From NCBI RefSeq assembly GCF_026967575.1, contig NZ_CP114054.1, forward strand, positions 1,922,001 to 1,986,000: a stretch of 64,000 nucleotides of DNA. The letters are read 5' to 3'. This DNA is from Aurantiacibacter sp. MUD11. GTDB lineage: Bacteria > Pseudomonadota > Alphaproteobacteria > Sphingomonadales > Sphingomonadaceae. Of the stretch, positions 7,722 through 16,062 are shown piece by piece. Positions within the stretch are counted from its first letter, which is position 1. The number at the start of each line of letters is the position of its first letter. Both the position numbers and the translations under genes were made by a program. Under the pieces are notes generated by a model. It was not told the DNA's origin and did no database searches. It was given only the letters and a program-made list of their open reading frames with translations.

Positions 7722-8423
7722 CTAACCCAGGTGCTCGGCGAAGAATTCCGCCGTGCGGCTGTCCGCCAGCTCTGCCGCCTCGTCATTGCGACGCTTGCCG
7801 AACTCGGTGGCGAAACCGTGGTCCAGCCCCTCGTAGTCGTGCAGCGTCACCTTGGGGTGGCTGTCCAGCCCCTTGTGCATGGCTTGCTGCACTTCCGGGC
7901 CGACGAAGCCGTCTGCCGTGGGAATATGCAGCATCAGCGGATTGGCGATGGCCTCCTTCTCGCCAAGCAGGCCATCGATCCCCACAGCGTAATAGCCGAC
8001 ACTGGCGTCCACATCGGTGCGTGCCGCCGTCATGTAGGCGAGGCGCCCGCCGAGGCAGTAGCCGACGGCGCCGACCTTTCCCTTCGCCGTCAGGTCACGC
8101 GCGTAATCGATGGTTGCCTGGATATCGCGGATGCCGGCATCCTGGTTGAACTTGCCCATCAGCCCCAGCGCGGTCTGGAATTCGGACTCGATATCGGGAT
8201 CCAGCTCTACCCCTGGCTGGAGGCGCCAGAACAGGTCGGGCGCGATGGCGAGGTATCCCGCTTCGGCCAGCTTGTCGCACTTGCGCCGGATGCCGGCATT
8301 CACGCCGAAGATTTCCTGGATCACCAGGATTGCCGCCCTCGGTTCTCCTTCCGGACGGGCCACGTAGGCATCGAAAGAGCCTCCGTCTTCGGAAAGGGTA
8401 GCAATCTTGACTGTCTCACTCAT
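7722..8423 (-). CDS. Dienelactone hydrolase family protein
   Basis: A 233-residue alpha/beta hydrolase. VIQEIFGVNAGIRRKCDKLA and APDLFWR match the DLH family; GYCLGG near residue 122 is the nucleophile elbow with cysteine in place of serine; the acid appears to be D in PTADGFVG and the histidine that of DYEGLDHGF near 202. The family hydrolyses dienelactones or other cyclic esters; the physiological substrate here is unknown. The frame is open 49 codons upstream, but ATG 8421-8423 has a GGAGAG site 8 bases before it and gives MSETVKIATL, the expected N-terminus. Convergent with the upstream DUF2007-like gene. Confidence 0.9.
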   Translation of the reverse strand: MSETVKIATLSEDGGSFDAYVARPEGEPRAAILVIQEIFGVNAGIRRKCDKLAEAGYLAIAPDLFWRLQPGVELDPDIESEFQTALGLMGKFNQDAGIRDIQATIDYARDLTAKGKVGAVGYCLGGRLAYMTAARTDVDASVGYYAVGIDGLLGEKEAIANPLMLHIPTADGFVGPEVQQAMHKGLDSHPKVTLHDYEGLDHGFATEFGKRRNDEAAELADSRTAEFFAEHLG

Positions 8424-8490
8424 ATAAGACTCTCCGTTGGGACGTTGGGCGTGTGCGCTATCTACGCGCGAGTTTTGAAAGGTGTCCGTG

Positions 8491-8763
8491 ATGAAGGTCA
8501 ATATCGAGATCGACTGTTCGCCCGAAGAGGCGCGCCGCTTCATGGGGCTTCCCGATGTCGACAAGGCCAACGCCGTCTATGTCGACACGATTGCCAAGGC
8601 GATGAAGGGCGTCTCGAACACCGAGCAGCTTGAACAGTATGCGAAGCAGCTCGCGCCGATGGGGCAGATGGGGCTGAAGATGTTCCAGAGCTTCGTCGAG
8701 GGCGCACAGCGCAATGCCGCAGCCGCTTCCCGCGTCGACGAGGATGACGAAGACCGGGACTGA
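8491..8763 (+). CDS. DUF6489-type small protein
   Basis: A 90-residue acidic protein of a family found beside mnmE in sphingomonads; function not established. The core MKVNIEIDCSPEEARRFMGLPDV is followed by a helix (NAVYVDTIAKAMKG) and an acidic tail DEDDEDRD. ATG 8491 is preferred over GTG 8482 because AAAGGTG precedes it at normal spacing. It ends three bases before the mnmE start, so it is likely co-transcribed and translationally coupled with mnmE. Confidence 0.8.
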   Translation: MKVNIEIDCSPEEARRFMGLPDVDKANAVYVDTIAKAMKGVSNTEQLEQYAKQLAPMGQMGLKMFQSFVEGAQRNAAAASRVDEDDEDRD

Positions 8764-8766
8764 GCC

Positions 8767-10050
8767 ATGGACACGATCTTCGCGCTTTCTAGCGGGCAGC
8801 CGCCTGCGGGGATCGGTGTTATCCGCGTTACGGGGCCGCAAGCACGCCTCGCTGTCGAGACGATTGCCGGCAAGGTGCCGGAGCCGCGCAAGGCCATGCG
8901 CGCGCTGTTTCGCGATTCCGCCACGGTTCCACGTGAAACACTCGACGATGGACTGGTGCTCTTCTTCCCCGGGCCGCATTCGGTGACCGGAGAAGACCTG
9001 GCCGAATTCCATTGCCATGGCGGTCGGGCGGTCATCGCCGCGATGGAGCAGGCGCTCGGCAATATCGCTGGCTGCCGCCGTGCCGAGCCGGGCGAGTTTA
9101 CCCGCCGTGCCTTTGCCAGCGGGCGCATCGACCTTTCCGAGGCCGAGGGCCTGGCGGACCTGCTATCCGCCGAGACGGAGATCCAGCGACGCAGCGCCAT
9201 TCTGACTGCGGGCGGTGCGCTCTCCCGACAGGTCGAGGAGTGGCGCGAGGAACTGCTGCGCCTGTCCGCACAGGTGGAGGCGGTGCTCGACTTCGATGAC
9301 GAAGACGATGTCGGTGGCCTGCCCGGCACCTTTGCCGCTGCGCTGGCTGCCTTGCAGGACAAGATTGCCAAGGCGCTGGAAGCTCCGCATGCGGAAACCC
9401 TGCGCGAGGGCTACCGGGTAGCTCTCGCAGGCCCGCCGAACGCTGGTAAATCCACACTTTTCAATGCCTTGGTGGAAAGCGAAGCGGCCATTACGGCGGA
9501 AATCGCCGGGACAACCCGCGATGTGCTGACCCAGTCGGTTGCCATCGCTGGCATCCCGTTCACCTTCGTCGACATGGCTGGTTTGCGGGACGAAAGCGGC
9601 GATGTGATCGAGGCGATCGGTATCGGCCGGGCGAGGGAAGAGATTGCCCGCGCTGATCTTGTCCTCTGGCTTGGCCCGGAAGGTGAGGGTCCGGAGGGGG
9701 CCTGGGAGATTGCGGCACAAGTCGACAACCCCTCGGTCCCGCCGAAGGCCGTGCCCGACTATCGCATTTCCGCGCGGACGGGCGAGGGGATGGATGATCT
9801 ACGCAAGGCTCTTATCGAGCGTGCGCGGGAGGCGCTTCCTGCTCCCGGGGTCGCGGCTCTGAACCAGCGCCAGCGCCAGCGCCTGGGCGAAGCCCTGGAG
9901 GCGTTGAAGGGTGCTTGCGAAGTGGAAGACCCCTTGCTGGTTGCCGAGAACCTTCGTCGGACCCGGCAAGCCTACGACGCCCTAGTCGGGCGCACCTCCA
10001 CCGAGGACGTGCTCGACGCCCTGTTTGGGCGCTTCTGCATCGGGAAATAG
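8767..10050 (+). CDS. mnmE: tRNA uridine-5-carboxymethylaminomethyl(34) synthesis GTPase
   Basis: A 427-residue GTPase that with MnmG modifies wobble uridine of several tRNAs. The N-terminal tetrahydrofolate-binding domain (about 1-118) starts with DTIFALSSGQPPAGIGVIR; the G domain has G1 GPPNAGKST near 220, G2 TTRD, and G3 DMAGLR; the C-terminus ends CIGK, the conserved active cysteine motif. The G domain lies within the long helical domain as expected. A parS site (8925-8940) is embedded in the codons for VPRET near residue 55. mnmG follows after 39 bases holding a second parS. Confidence 0.96.
   Translation: MDTIFALSSGQPPAGIGVIRVTGPQARLAVETIAGKVPEPRKAMRALFRDSATVPRETLDDGLVLFFPGPHSVTGEDLAEFHCHGGRAVIAAMEQALGNIAGCRRAEPGEFTRRAFASGRIDLSEAEGLADLLSAETEIQRRSAILTAGGALSRQVEEWREELLRLSAQVEAVLDFDDEDDVGGLPGTFAAALAALQDKIAKALEAPHAETLREGYRVALAGPPNAGKSTLFNALVESEAAITAEIAGTTRDVLTQSVAIAGIPFTFVDMAGLRDESGDVIEAIGIGRAREEIARADLVLWLGPEGEGPEGAWEIAAQVDNPSVPPKAVPDYRISARTGEGMDDLRKALIERAREALPAPGVAALNQRQRQRLGEALEALKGACEVEDPLLVAENLRRTRQAYDALVGRTSTEDVLDALFGRFCIGK
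8925..8940. promoter_or_regulatory. parS: parS site 1 (inside mnmE)
   Basis: GGTTCCACGTGAAACA: the conserved ParB-binding core GTTYCACGTGRAAC is intact, with one half like TGTTTCAC and the other like GGAACC. It lies in coding sequence, 4.8 kb from the middle of oriC. Confidence 0.85.
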
Positions 10051-10052
10051 CC

Positions 10053-10068
10053 TGTTCCACGTGGAACA
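10053..10068. promoter_or_regulatory. parS: parS site 2 (mnmE-mnmG gap)
   Basis: TGTTCCACGTGGAACA, a perfect 16-base palindrome identical to the classical alphaproteobacterial parS. It starts two bases after the mnmE stop and ends 21 bases before the mnmG start, the only one of the four that is intergenic. Confidence 0.93.
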
Positions 10069-10089
10069 TTTGCTCTATCGGCTGCGGCC

Positions 10090-11943
10090 ATGAATTCATT
10101 CGATGTCATCGTTGTGGGCGGCGGACACGCCGGTTGCGAGGCAGCGGCAGCCGCAGCCCGCATGGGTGTGCGCACCGCGCTCGTCACCTTCGACGCCGAT
10201 GCTGTCGGGGCGATGAGCTGTAACCCGGCGATCGGGGGCCTCGGCAAGGGACACCTCGTGCGTGAGGTCGATGCCTTCGATGGTCTGCTTGGGCGCGCGG
10301 CCGACGCCGGCGCCATCCACTATCGCATGCTCAATCGTTCCAAGGGCAGCGCCGTTCAGGGCCCCCGCGTGCAGGCGGATCGCAAGCTGTTCAAGGCAGC
10401 TGTGCAGGCGGTGGTCTCGCGGCAGGACAACCTGTTCGTGGTCGAGGGAGAGGCCGCCGAACTCCTGTTCTCCGGCGAGCGTGTCACCGGAATTCGCCTG
10501 GCTGATGGATCGGAACTGACTTCGCATGCAACCATCCTTTGCACCGGCACTTTCCTCGGGGGCACGCTGTTCCGGGGTGAGGAGCGCTTTGTTGGCGGCC
10601 GTATCGGAGAGGATTCGGCGCAGAAACTGGCTGAGCAGATGCGCGGTGCCGATTTGCCCATGGCGCGCCTCAAGACCGGCACACCGCCGCGCCTCGACGG
10701 GCGGACCATCGATTGGGCACGACTGGAAGAACAGTCATCGGACGCCGATCAGTGGACCATGTCGCCGCTTACGCGTGAGCGCGTGAACCCGCAGGTATTC
10801 TGCGCCATTACCCGCACCAACCCGATGGCCCACGCCATTATTGCGGATAATCTCCACCGGTCGCCGCTCTTTACCGGGGCGATCGATGCGGCCGGGCCGC
10901 GCTATTGCCCCTCCATCGAGGACAAGATCCATCGCTTTGCCGACCGGGACGGTCACCAGGTCTTCCTCGAACCCGAGGGTCTCGATACGCACCTCATCTA
11001 TCCCAATGGCATCAGCACCTCGCTGCCCGTCGATGTGCAGCTCGCCATGCTGCGGGCGATGGAGGGTCTTGAGCAGGTGGTGATGGAGGTGCCGGGCTAT
11101 GCCGTCGAATACGACCACATCGACCCGCGCGCCCTCGGCAGCGACCTGCAGCTGAAAGCAATGCCAGGGCTCTATTGTGCCGGGCAGATCAACGGCACGA
11201 CCGGATACGAGGAAGCGGCGGCCCAAGGGCTGGTCGCCGGCCTCCATGCGGCCTGCGCGGTGCTGGACAAGGCCCCACCGGCGCTGGACCGGGCGAACAG
11301 CTATATGGCGGTGATGATCGACGACCTGACCCTGCATGGCGTCAGCGAGCCCTATCGCATGCTCACCGCGCGGGCGGAGTACCGCCTGCGGCTCCGCGCC
11401 AACAACGCCACGTCACGCCTGACGCCGCTGGCCATGGAGGCTGGTTGTGTGGGCAAGGAGCGGGCGGAGTGGTTCGCCCGCCGCGAGGAAGAACGTTCCA
11501 CGTGGAACACTGCGCTCGATCGCGCCGTGCTCGCCAAGGACCTCGACGATGCGGGTGTGCCGGTGCGCCGGGACGTCGGCCGCAAGAGCCTGTGGGAATG
11601 GCTCGCCCAGTCGGGCATTACCCTCGAGGCGCTAGCCCCATGGCTACCAACCGAGTGCGATCCTCACAGCGATCTCGCCGAGGAATTGGCGGAGGATGCC
11701 GCCTATGCGCCCTACCTCGCTCGGCAGGACGCGGAGCTGCGCGACCTGCGCAGCAGCGAAGCGCTGGAACTGGGGGACGACTTTCCCTTCGCCGATGTCC
11801 CCGGCCTGTCGAACGAGATGGTCGAACGGCTGTCGACCGCTCGTCCGCGGAACCTCGCGGCGGCGGGCAGGGTGCGCGGCATCACTCCGGCGGCGCTGGC
11901 GGCGCTGCTGGTCCATGCCAAACGCAGGAATCGTGCTGCATGA
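10090..11943 (+). CDS. mnmG: tRNA uridine-5-carboxymethylaminomethyl(34) synthesis FAD enzyme
   Basis: A 617-residue FAD protein, partner of MnmE. The Rossmann motif [12 protein letters not shown] at about residues 7-18 binds [22 protein letters not shown] near 50, KTGTPPRL near 198 and [17 protein letters not shown] near 363 are signature blocks. The C-terminal helical domain ends with a rich run of alanines and [14 protein letters not shown] parS site (11494-11509) is embedded in the codons for RSTWNT near residue 470. The stop overlaps the rsmG start (ATGA). Confidence 0.96.
   Translation: MNSFDVIVVGGGHAGCEAAAAAARMGVRTALVTFDADAVGAMSCNPAIGGLGKGHLVREVDAFDGLLGRAADAGAIHYRMLNRSKGSAVQGPRVQADRKLFKAAVQAVVSRQDNLFVVEGEAAELLFSGERVTGIRLADGSELTSHATILCTGTFLGGTLFRGEERFVGGRIGEDSAQKLAEQMRGADLPMARLKTGTPPRLDGRTIDWARLEEQSSDADQWTMSPLTRERVNPQVFCAITRTNPMAHAIIADNLHRSPLFTGAIDAAGPRYCPSIEDKIHRFADRDGHQVFLEPEGLDTHLIYPNGISTSLPVDVQLAMLRAMEGLEQVVMEVPGYAVEYDHIDPRALGSDLQLKAMPGLYCAGQINGTTGYEEAAAQGLVAGLHAACAVLDKAPPALDRANSYMAVMIDDLTLHGVSEPYRMLTARAEYRLRLRANNATSRLTPLAMEAGCVGKERAEWFARREEERSTWNTALDRAVLAKDLDDAGVPVRRDVGRKSLWEWLAQSGITLEALAPWLPTECDPHSDLAEELAEDAAYAPYLARQDAELRDLRSSEALELGDDFPFADVPGLSNEMVERLSTARPRNLAAAGRVRGITPAALAALLVHAKRRNRAA
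11494..11509. promoter_or_regulatory. parS: parS site 3 (inside mnmG)
   Basis: CGTTCCACGTGGAACA: one base from the perfect palindrome (first base C instead of T). It lies within mnmG coding sequence, 7.4 kb from the middle of oriC. Confidence 0.9.
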
Positions 11944-12584
11944 TCACCACTGAAGAGGAAGCTCGCGCCTTCTGCGCCGCTCGCTGCGATGCGGCGGCAA
12001 TGCTGCGCCTTGACCGGTTCATTCCCATGCTGGTCGAGGAGAACAGCAGGCAGAACCTGGTTTCGAAAGCCAGTCTCGACCATGTCTGGACGCGCCACCT
12101 GGCGGATAGCCTGCAATTGCTCGATCACGTCCCGGCAGATGGTGGAGGGGTATGGCTCGATCTCGGCAGTGGTGCCGGGTTTCCCGGTCTCGTCCTCGCA
12201 TTGGCGCATCCCGAATGGCCGATTGTCCTCGTCGAATCGCGCAAGCGCCGAGTCGAATGGTTGCAGCGCGTTTGCGACGAATTCGACCTCGAAAACTGTA
12301 CGGTCGTGGGCTCCCGCCTCGAAAATGTGGAAAGCTTGCCAGCAGGCGTAATCACAGCGCGTGCCTTCGCTCCGCTTGGTAAACTTCTCGAGTTATCCGC
12401 CCGTTTTTCCACACAGGCGACCACATGGTTGTTGCCCAAGGGGCGCTCGGGGGCGATTGAATTGAGTGAACAACCGGCGGTGATTCGGAATATGTTCCAC
12501 GTGGAACAATCGGCAACCGATCCGAGCGCCGCAATCCTGGTCGGTAAGGGCCAGGTCAGGCAGGGGAGGGCCACGCGCTCATGA
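11940..12584 (+). CDS. rsmG: 16S rRNA (guanine(527)-N(7))-methyltransferase
   Basis: A 214-residue class I SAM methyltransferase acting on G527 of 16S r[22 protein letters not shown] precedes the SAM-binding [15 protein letters not shown] near residues 75-90, and [10 protein letters not shown] and ARAFAPL follow as in the family. ATG 11940 overlaps the mnmG stop, and the gene stop overlaps the parA start (12581-12584), both as ATGA. The C-terminus carries a parS site in the codons for FHVEQ. The mnmE-mnmG-rsmG-parA-parB order is a widely conserved origin-proximal cluster. Confidence 0.95.
   Translation: MITTEEEARAFCAARCDAAAMLRLDRFIPMLVEENSRQNLVSKASLDHVWTRHLADSLQLLDHVPADGGGVWLDLGSGAGFPGLVLALAHPEWPIVLVESRKRRVEWLQRVCDEFDLENCTVVGSRLENVESLPAGVITARAFAPLGKLLELSARFSTQATTWLLPKGRSGAIELSEQPAVIRNMFHVEQSATDPSAAILVGKGQVRQGRATRS
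12493..12508. promoter_or_regulatory. parS: parS site 4 (inside rsmG)
   Basis: TGTTCCACGTGGAACA, a perfect palindrome within the 3' end of rsmG and 73 bases before the parA start. It could serve as the ParB loading site nearest parAB and might also influence parAB expression (inference). Confidence 0.93.
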
Positions 12585-13357
12585 TCGTAATCGCCATCGC
12601 CAATCAGAAGGGCGGGGTAGGCAAGACCACCTCGGCCATCAATATCGCCACGGCGATGGCGGCAAGCGGCTGGCGCACCCTGCTTATCGACCTCGATCCG
12701 CAGGGCAATGCCTCCACCGGCGTCGGCCTGGGCGCCGCAGAGCGCGAATACTCGAGCTACGACGTGCTGGTGGACGAAATGCCGCTCGATGAGTGTGTCG
12801 TGCCCTCGACCATTCCCGGCCTCGACCTCGTTCCTGCTACGGTGGACCTGAGTGGCGCAGAGGTGGAGCTGGTGGGCGTCGAAGACCGCACCCAGCGCCT
12901 CAATCGCGCCCTGCAGGCCCACAAGGGACATGACATCGCCTTTATCGACTGTCCGCCGTCGCTGGGCCTCCTGACGCTCAATGCGCTGTGTGCGGCGGAT
13001 ACGCTGCTGGTGCCGCTGCAATGCGAATTCTTTGCCCTCGAGGGCCTCAGCCAGCTGCTGCAGACCGTCGAGCAGGTGCAGCAGCGCTTCAACCCTGATC
13101 TTGGTATCATCGGCGTGGCCCTGACCATGTTCGACCGGCGTAACCGGCTGACCGACCAGGTGGCCGACGACGTGCGCGAATGCCTGGGCGATCTCGTCTT
13201 CGAAGCCGTTATTCCGCGCAATGTGCGCCTGTCCGAAGCGCCGAGCCATGGGCTTCCGGCGCTGATCTATGACCATTCATGCCCCGGCAGCCGCGCCTAC
13301 ATGGCGCTGGCGCGCGAATTGATCGGTCGACTGCCCGAAGAGAGGAAAGCGGCATGA
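12581..13357 (+). CDS. parA: Chromosome partitioning ATPase ParA
   Basis: A 258-residue deviant Walker A ATPase. NQKGGVGKTTSAINIA at residues 8-23 carries the signature lysine, followed by LIDLDPQGNASTG (A' motif) and FIDCPPSLGLLTLNAL. ParA forms a DNA-bound ATP gradient that pulls ParB-parS complexes toward the poles. The short N-terminus lacks an extra helix-turn-helix, so it is the chromosomal type (Ia plasmid type is longer). The stop overlaps the parB start as ATGA. Its neighbours include the four parS sites and oriC. Confidence 0.96.
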   Translation: MIVIAIANQKGGVGKTTSAINIATAMAASGWRTLLIDLDPQGNASTGVGLGAAEREYSSYDVLVDEMPLDECVVPSTIPGLDLVPATVDLSGAEVELVGVEDRTQRLNRALQAHKGHDIAFIDCPPSLGLLTLNALCAADTLLVPLQCEFFALEGLSQLLQTVEQVQQRFNPDLGIIGVALTMFDRRNRLTDQVADDVRECLGDLVFEAVIPRNVRLSEAPSHGLPALIYDHSCPGSRAYMALARELIGRLPEERKAA

Positions 13358-14331
13358 GCAAGGCCAAGAACGCCGATAACGACACCGCCACCCGCGCTCC
13401 TGCGCCGCGCCGCAAGCTGGGCAAGGGCCTTGGCGCCCTGATGGGCGAAATGAAGCGGGAGGAACCGCTGGTTGCTCCGCGTCCGGCCAATACGTCCGAA
13501 GCCCCGGCCAAGGGGGCGCCGCGCGCCGATGGCCTCGCCAACCTCGCCGTTGCCGACATCGAGCCGCACCCGGACCAGCCGCGCCGCCAGTTCGATGACG
13601 AGGGGCTGGCGGAGCTGGCCGCCTCGATCGCGGCGCGCGGAGTGATCCAGCCGGTGATCGTGCGGCCGTTGGCTTCCGGCAAGTACCAGCTGGTGGCCGG
13701 CGAACGCCGCTGGCGTGCCTCTCAGAAGGCACAACTCCATGAAATTCCAGCAATAATTCGCGATCTGGGTGAGCGCGACGTTATGGCGCTGGCGCTGATC
13801 GAGAATATCCAGCGCGAAGATCTCAACCCGGTGGAAGAGGCGCGCGCCTACCAGCGTCTCGCCGAGCTGGAAGCGATGACGCAGGCCGAAATCGCCAGCT
13901 TGGTCGAGAAATCGCGCAGCCATGTCGCCAACCTGCAGCGCCTGCTGTCGCTGCCGGACGAGGTACTGGACCATCTTGAGGCCGGACGGCTCGACATGGG
14001 CCATGGTCGCGCGCTGATCGGGCTGGAAAATGCCGCGGAACTGGCCAAGCGGGCGGTGAAGGAGCGTCTTTCGGTCCGCGAGGTCGAGAAGCTGGCACGC
14101 AAGAGCCGTGACGGTGACAGTACGCCGAACCGGCGCCAGGCTCGCCCGCCGCGCGACACGGTCAAGGACGCCGATATCGCAGCGGTCGAGAACCACCTCG
14201 AGGAATTCCTCGGCCTGCCGGTGAAGATTACCACCGATGCCGACCCGCGCTCGGGCCAGGTGACCGTGAAGTTCCGTACACTGGACCAGCTGGACCTGAT
14301 CTGCCAGCGCCTCACCGGCGGCGGAATCTAA
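13354..14331 (+). CDS. parB: Chromosome partitioning CTPase/DNA-binding protein ParB
   Basis: A 325-residue protein. Residues 1-65 are basic and disordered, with KLGKGLGALMG near 22-32, the ParA-stimulating motif. The CTP-binding N-domain follows with DIEPHPDQPRRQFD and GERRWRASQKA near 125; the helix-turn-helix that binds parS is SLVEKSRSHVANLQRLL near 182; the C-terminal dimerisation domain ends at LTGGGI. ParB loads at parS and spreads as a clamp. The frame is open further upstream, but ATG 13354 overlaps the parA stop (ATGA). Confidence 0.96.
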   Translation: MSKAKNADNDTATRAPAPRRKLGKGLGALMGEMKREEPLVAPRPANTSEAPAKGAPRADGLANLAVADIEPHPDQPRRQFDDEGLAELAASIAARGVIQPVIVRPLASGKYQLVAGERRWRASQKAQLHEIPAIIRDLGERDVMALALIENIQREDLNPVEEARAYQRLAELEAMTQAEIASLVEKSRSHVANLQRLLSLPDEVLDHLEAGRLDMGHGRALIGLENAAELAKRAVKERLSVREVEKLARKSRDGDSTPNRRQARPPRDTVKDADIAAVENHLEEFLGLPVKITTDADPRSGQVTVKFRTLDQLDLICQRLTGGGI

Positions 14332-14354
14332 CTGTAAATCAGATATTTAAGTCA

Positions 14355-14383
14355 GGATGGAGTTGCGCGGCGCAACTTCATCC
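14355..14383. terminator. Hairpin between convergent parB and downstream gene
   Basis: A 13-bp stem, left arm GGATGGAGTTGCG and right arm CGCAACTTCATCC with one G-U pair and a three-base loop. It lies 23 bases after the parB stop and close to the stop of the convergent His-rich gene, so it may terminate both. There is no clear U tract. Its core is the first copy of the 16-base inverted repeat seen three times in the window. Confidence 0.45.
14363..14378 (+). repeat. 16-base inverted-repeat motif, copy 1
   Basis: TTGCGCGGCGCAACTT. The inner TTGCGC-G-GCGCAA is a perfect inverted repeat with a single central base. Identical 16-mers occur at 31969-31984 and, inverted, at 34623-34638. This copy lies in the parB/His-rich convergent gap. 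Confidence 0.6.
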
Positions 14384-14391
14384 CGGCCATT

Positions 14392-15399
14392 TCACCCGAT
14401 CGGGGTAACCTTGCCCTGCGGTTCCGGCTGCGGGGCCGGAGCCGGGGCTGCTGCCGGAGCGGGAGCAGGGTGTGGTCGATGCGGCGGAATGGCCCGGCGC
14501 GCGGTCGGTGCAGGGTGGTGTGCATCCATGTCGATCCACTCCTCGCGGATCCGAACGTTGCAATGCGGCCCATGGCGATGGCCCGGATAGCCGTGCGGGG
14601 CAGCGGCGACGGCCTGCACCATCATCACCGGCTGCGCATGGCCATGGCCATGGCCATGGTAGCCCGCGCCACCGCCCATTTCGTAGCGACGCAGGTAGGC
14701 ATCGCAGTAGCGCGCGGCCCACAGCTCGTTGGCATCGACTTCGCCGTCGCCGTCACCGTCGAGCAGCGAACCGATGGCTGCGCCGGCGAGGCCGCCGACA
14801 CCGGCGCCGATCAGCGTGCCGGCAAGGCGATCGCCGTCGGCAATGCGATTTCCGGCCACACCCCCGGCGACTGCACCCAGAATCCCGCCGATCAGCGCGC
14901 CATCGGCGTCACGGTCATCATGGTCGCGGTAGCCGCCCGCGTCGGCCATCAGCAGGCGACATTCGGCGAGCCACTGCTCGCGCTCGGCCATGGTGTAGCC
15001 CAGGCGGCCGTCGGGCGAGGCACCCAGCGGGCCACGCTGGCGACGGATGATACGGACATGGTGCTCACCTTCGGTCTCGCGCCAGCCGCGCCGCTCGTCC
15101 AGCAAAAGGACCCGCCCGTCATCGGTGACGAAGCGACCCTGGCCGATGAAGGTGCCGACATACTGGCCGTGCAATTGCTGGCCGTCCGGTGCCGTGTAGG
15201 TGCCGTTCCACATGCCGCGCCAGGTATCGCCGTCCTGCCAGTGGCCTTCCCACTCGCCGTCGTAGACGCCTTCATCGGTCTCGATCACGACCTCCCGGGT
15301 CTGATGCGGGCCGTGCGGGCCGTGCTCATGCGCGGCAGCGGAGGTGGCGGTGGCGATCATGGCGGCACTCGCCATGAGCAGGGTGAAACGGGTCGACAT
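14392..15399 (-). CDS. Secreted His-rich protein with glycine zipper and EF-hand loop
   Basis: A 335-residue protein of unknown function. A signal peptide (STRFTLLMASAAMIATATSAAA) is followed by a His-rich start (HEHGPHGPH), a Trp/Gly-rich region (about 45-75), a glycine-zipper 2TM-like stretch (about 165-212, repeated GGxxG), then a single canonical EF-hand loop DGDGDGEVDANE (about residues 214-225). A (GH) repeat and a Pro/Ala-rich C-terminal tail end it. The upstream start at 15417 has no ribosome-binding site, so ATG 15399 is chosen. Upstream lies a candidate CtrA box. Likely envelope-located; calcium and metal binding are inferences. Confidence 0.75.
   Translation of the reverse strand: MSTRFTLLMASAAMIATATSAAAHEHGPHGPHQTREVVIETDEGVYDGEWEGHWQDGDTWRGMWNGTYTAPDGQQLHGQYVGTFIGQGRFVTDDGRVLLLDERRGWRETEGEHHVRIIRRQRGPLGASPDGRLGYTMAEREQWLAECRLLMADAGGYRDHDDRDADGALIGGILGAVAGGVAGNRIADGDRLAGTLIGAGVGGLAGAAIGSLLDGDGDGEVDANELWAARYCDAYLRRYEMGGGAGYHGHGHGHAQPVMMVQAVAAAPHGYPGHRHGPHCNVRIREEWIDMDAHHPAPTARRAIPPHRPHPAPAPAAAPAPAPQPEPQGKVTPIG
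14638..14659. repeat. GGCCAT hexamer microsatellite
   Basis: About three and a half tandem copies of GGCCAT within the His-rich gene; in its reading frame the repeat encodes alternating Gly-His. Such a repeat can change length by slippage in steps of two residues without shifting frame. Confidence 0.7.
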
Positions 15400-15437
15400 T
15401 GCGCGGTTTTCCCTCATGCGGAATCGGGCGGATTCCC

Positions 15438-15456
15438 GGTTAACCCCGCATTTACC
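15438..15456. promoter_or_regulatory. Candidate CtrA box upstream of His-rich gene
   Basis: GGTTAA, seven bases, TTTACC; one base off the CtrA consensus TTAA-N7-TTAA. It sits 38 bases upstream of the start at 15399, and is flanked by GANTC sites at 15421 and 15431. The same GGTTAA-N7-TTTACC arrangement occurs upstream of the sciP operon. Binding is inferred. Confidence 0.45.
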
Positions 15457-15518
15457 TTGAAAAGGCGCGGAATCCCACGGTTCGCACCGAAGCTGTCCCG
15501 CTTCGGGTCACTACCGGG

Positions 15519-16010
15519 TCAGACGCGGTCGGAGAGCAGTCGTGCCAGCGCCTCGATCCCGTCGCGGTCTTCCGCGTCGAAACGGGCCAGGTCCGGGCTG
15601 TCGAGGTCGATCACGCCGATCACTTCCCCATCGCGCTTGATCGGCACGACCAGTTCGGAACGGCTGGCCGCGTCGCAGGCGATGTGGCCGGGGAAGGCGT
15701 GTACGTCCTCCACCAGCTGCGTCTCCCCGCTCTTGGCGGCGGCACCGCAGACGCCCACGCCCAGCGGGATACGGATGCAGGCCGGGCGGCCGACGAAGGG
15801 GCCAAGCACCAGTTCACCCTCGACCATGCGATAGAATCCGGTCCAGTTGCAGTCCGGCAGGAATTCGCCCAGCAGCGCGGCCACATTGGCCATGTTGGCC
15901 ACGGCATCGGGTTCGTCCGCGGTCACGGCATCGGCGGCGGCCAGCAGGTCGCGGTAGAGATCGGGCTTGGATGCGCCGGGCGCGGGAGCGAAGTCGAACA
16001 TGCGCGCCAT
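15519..16010 (-). CDS. msrC: Free methionine-(R)-sulfoxide reductase (GAF domain)
   Basis: A 163-residue single GAF-domain protein matching fRMsr, which reduces free methionine-R-sulfoxide during oxidative stress repair. NWTGFYRM and LGPFVGRPACIRIP are family blocks, and the three redox cysteines appear in PACIRI, GVCG and HIACDA. Conserved ELVVPI and DLDSPDLARFD close the domain. The ATG at 16008-16010 or the in-frame ATG at 15999-16001 (MFDF) could be the start. It runs divergently from the sorbosone dehydrogenase-like gene, sharing a 52-base gap. Confidence 0.92.
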   Translation of the reverse strand: MARMFDFAPAPGASKPDLYRDLLAAADAVTADEPDAVANMANVAALLGEFLPDCNWTGFYRMVEGELVLGPFVGRPACIRIPLGVGVCGAAAKSGETQLVEDVHAFPGHIACDAASRSELVVPIKRDGEVIGVIDLDSPDLARFDAEDRDGIEALARLLSDRV

Positions 16011-16062
16011 CTAGCGAGCAAATCCGTTGCCGCAAGGCCGTGGCTCGCCTAATCCTGCCGGC

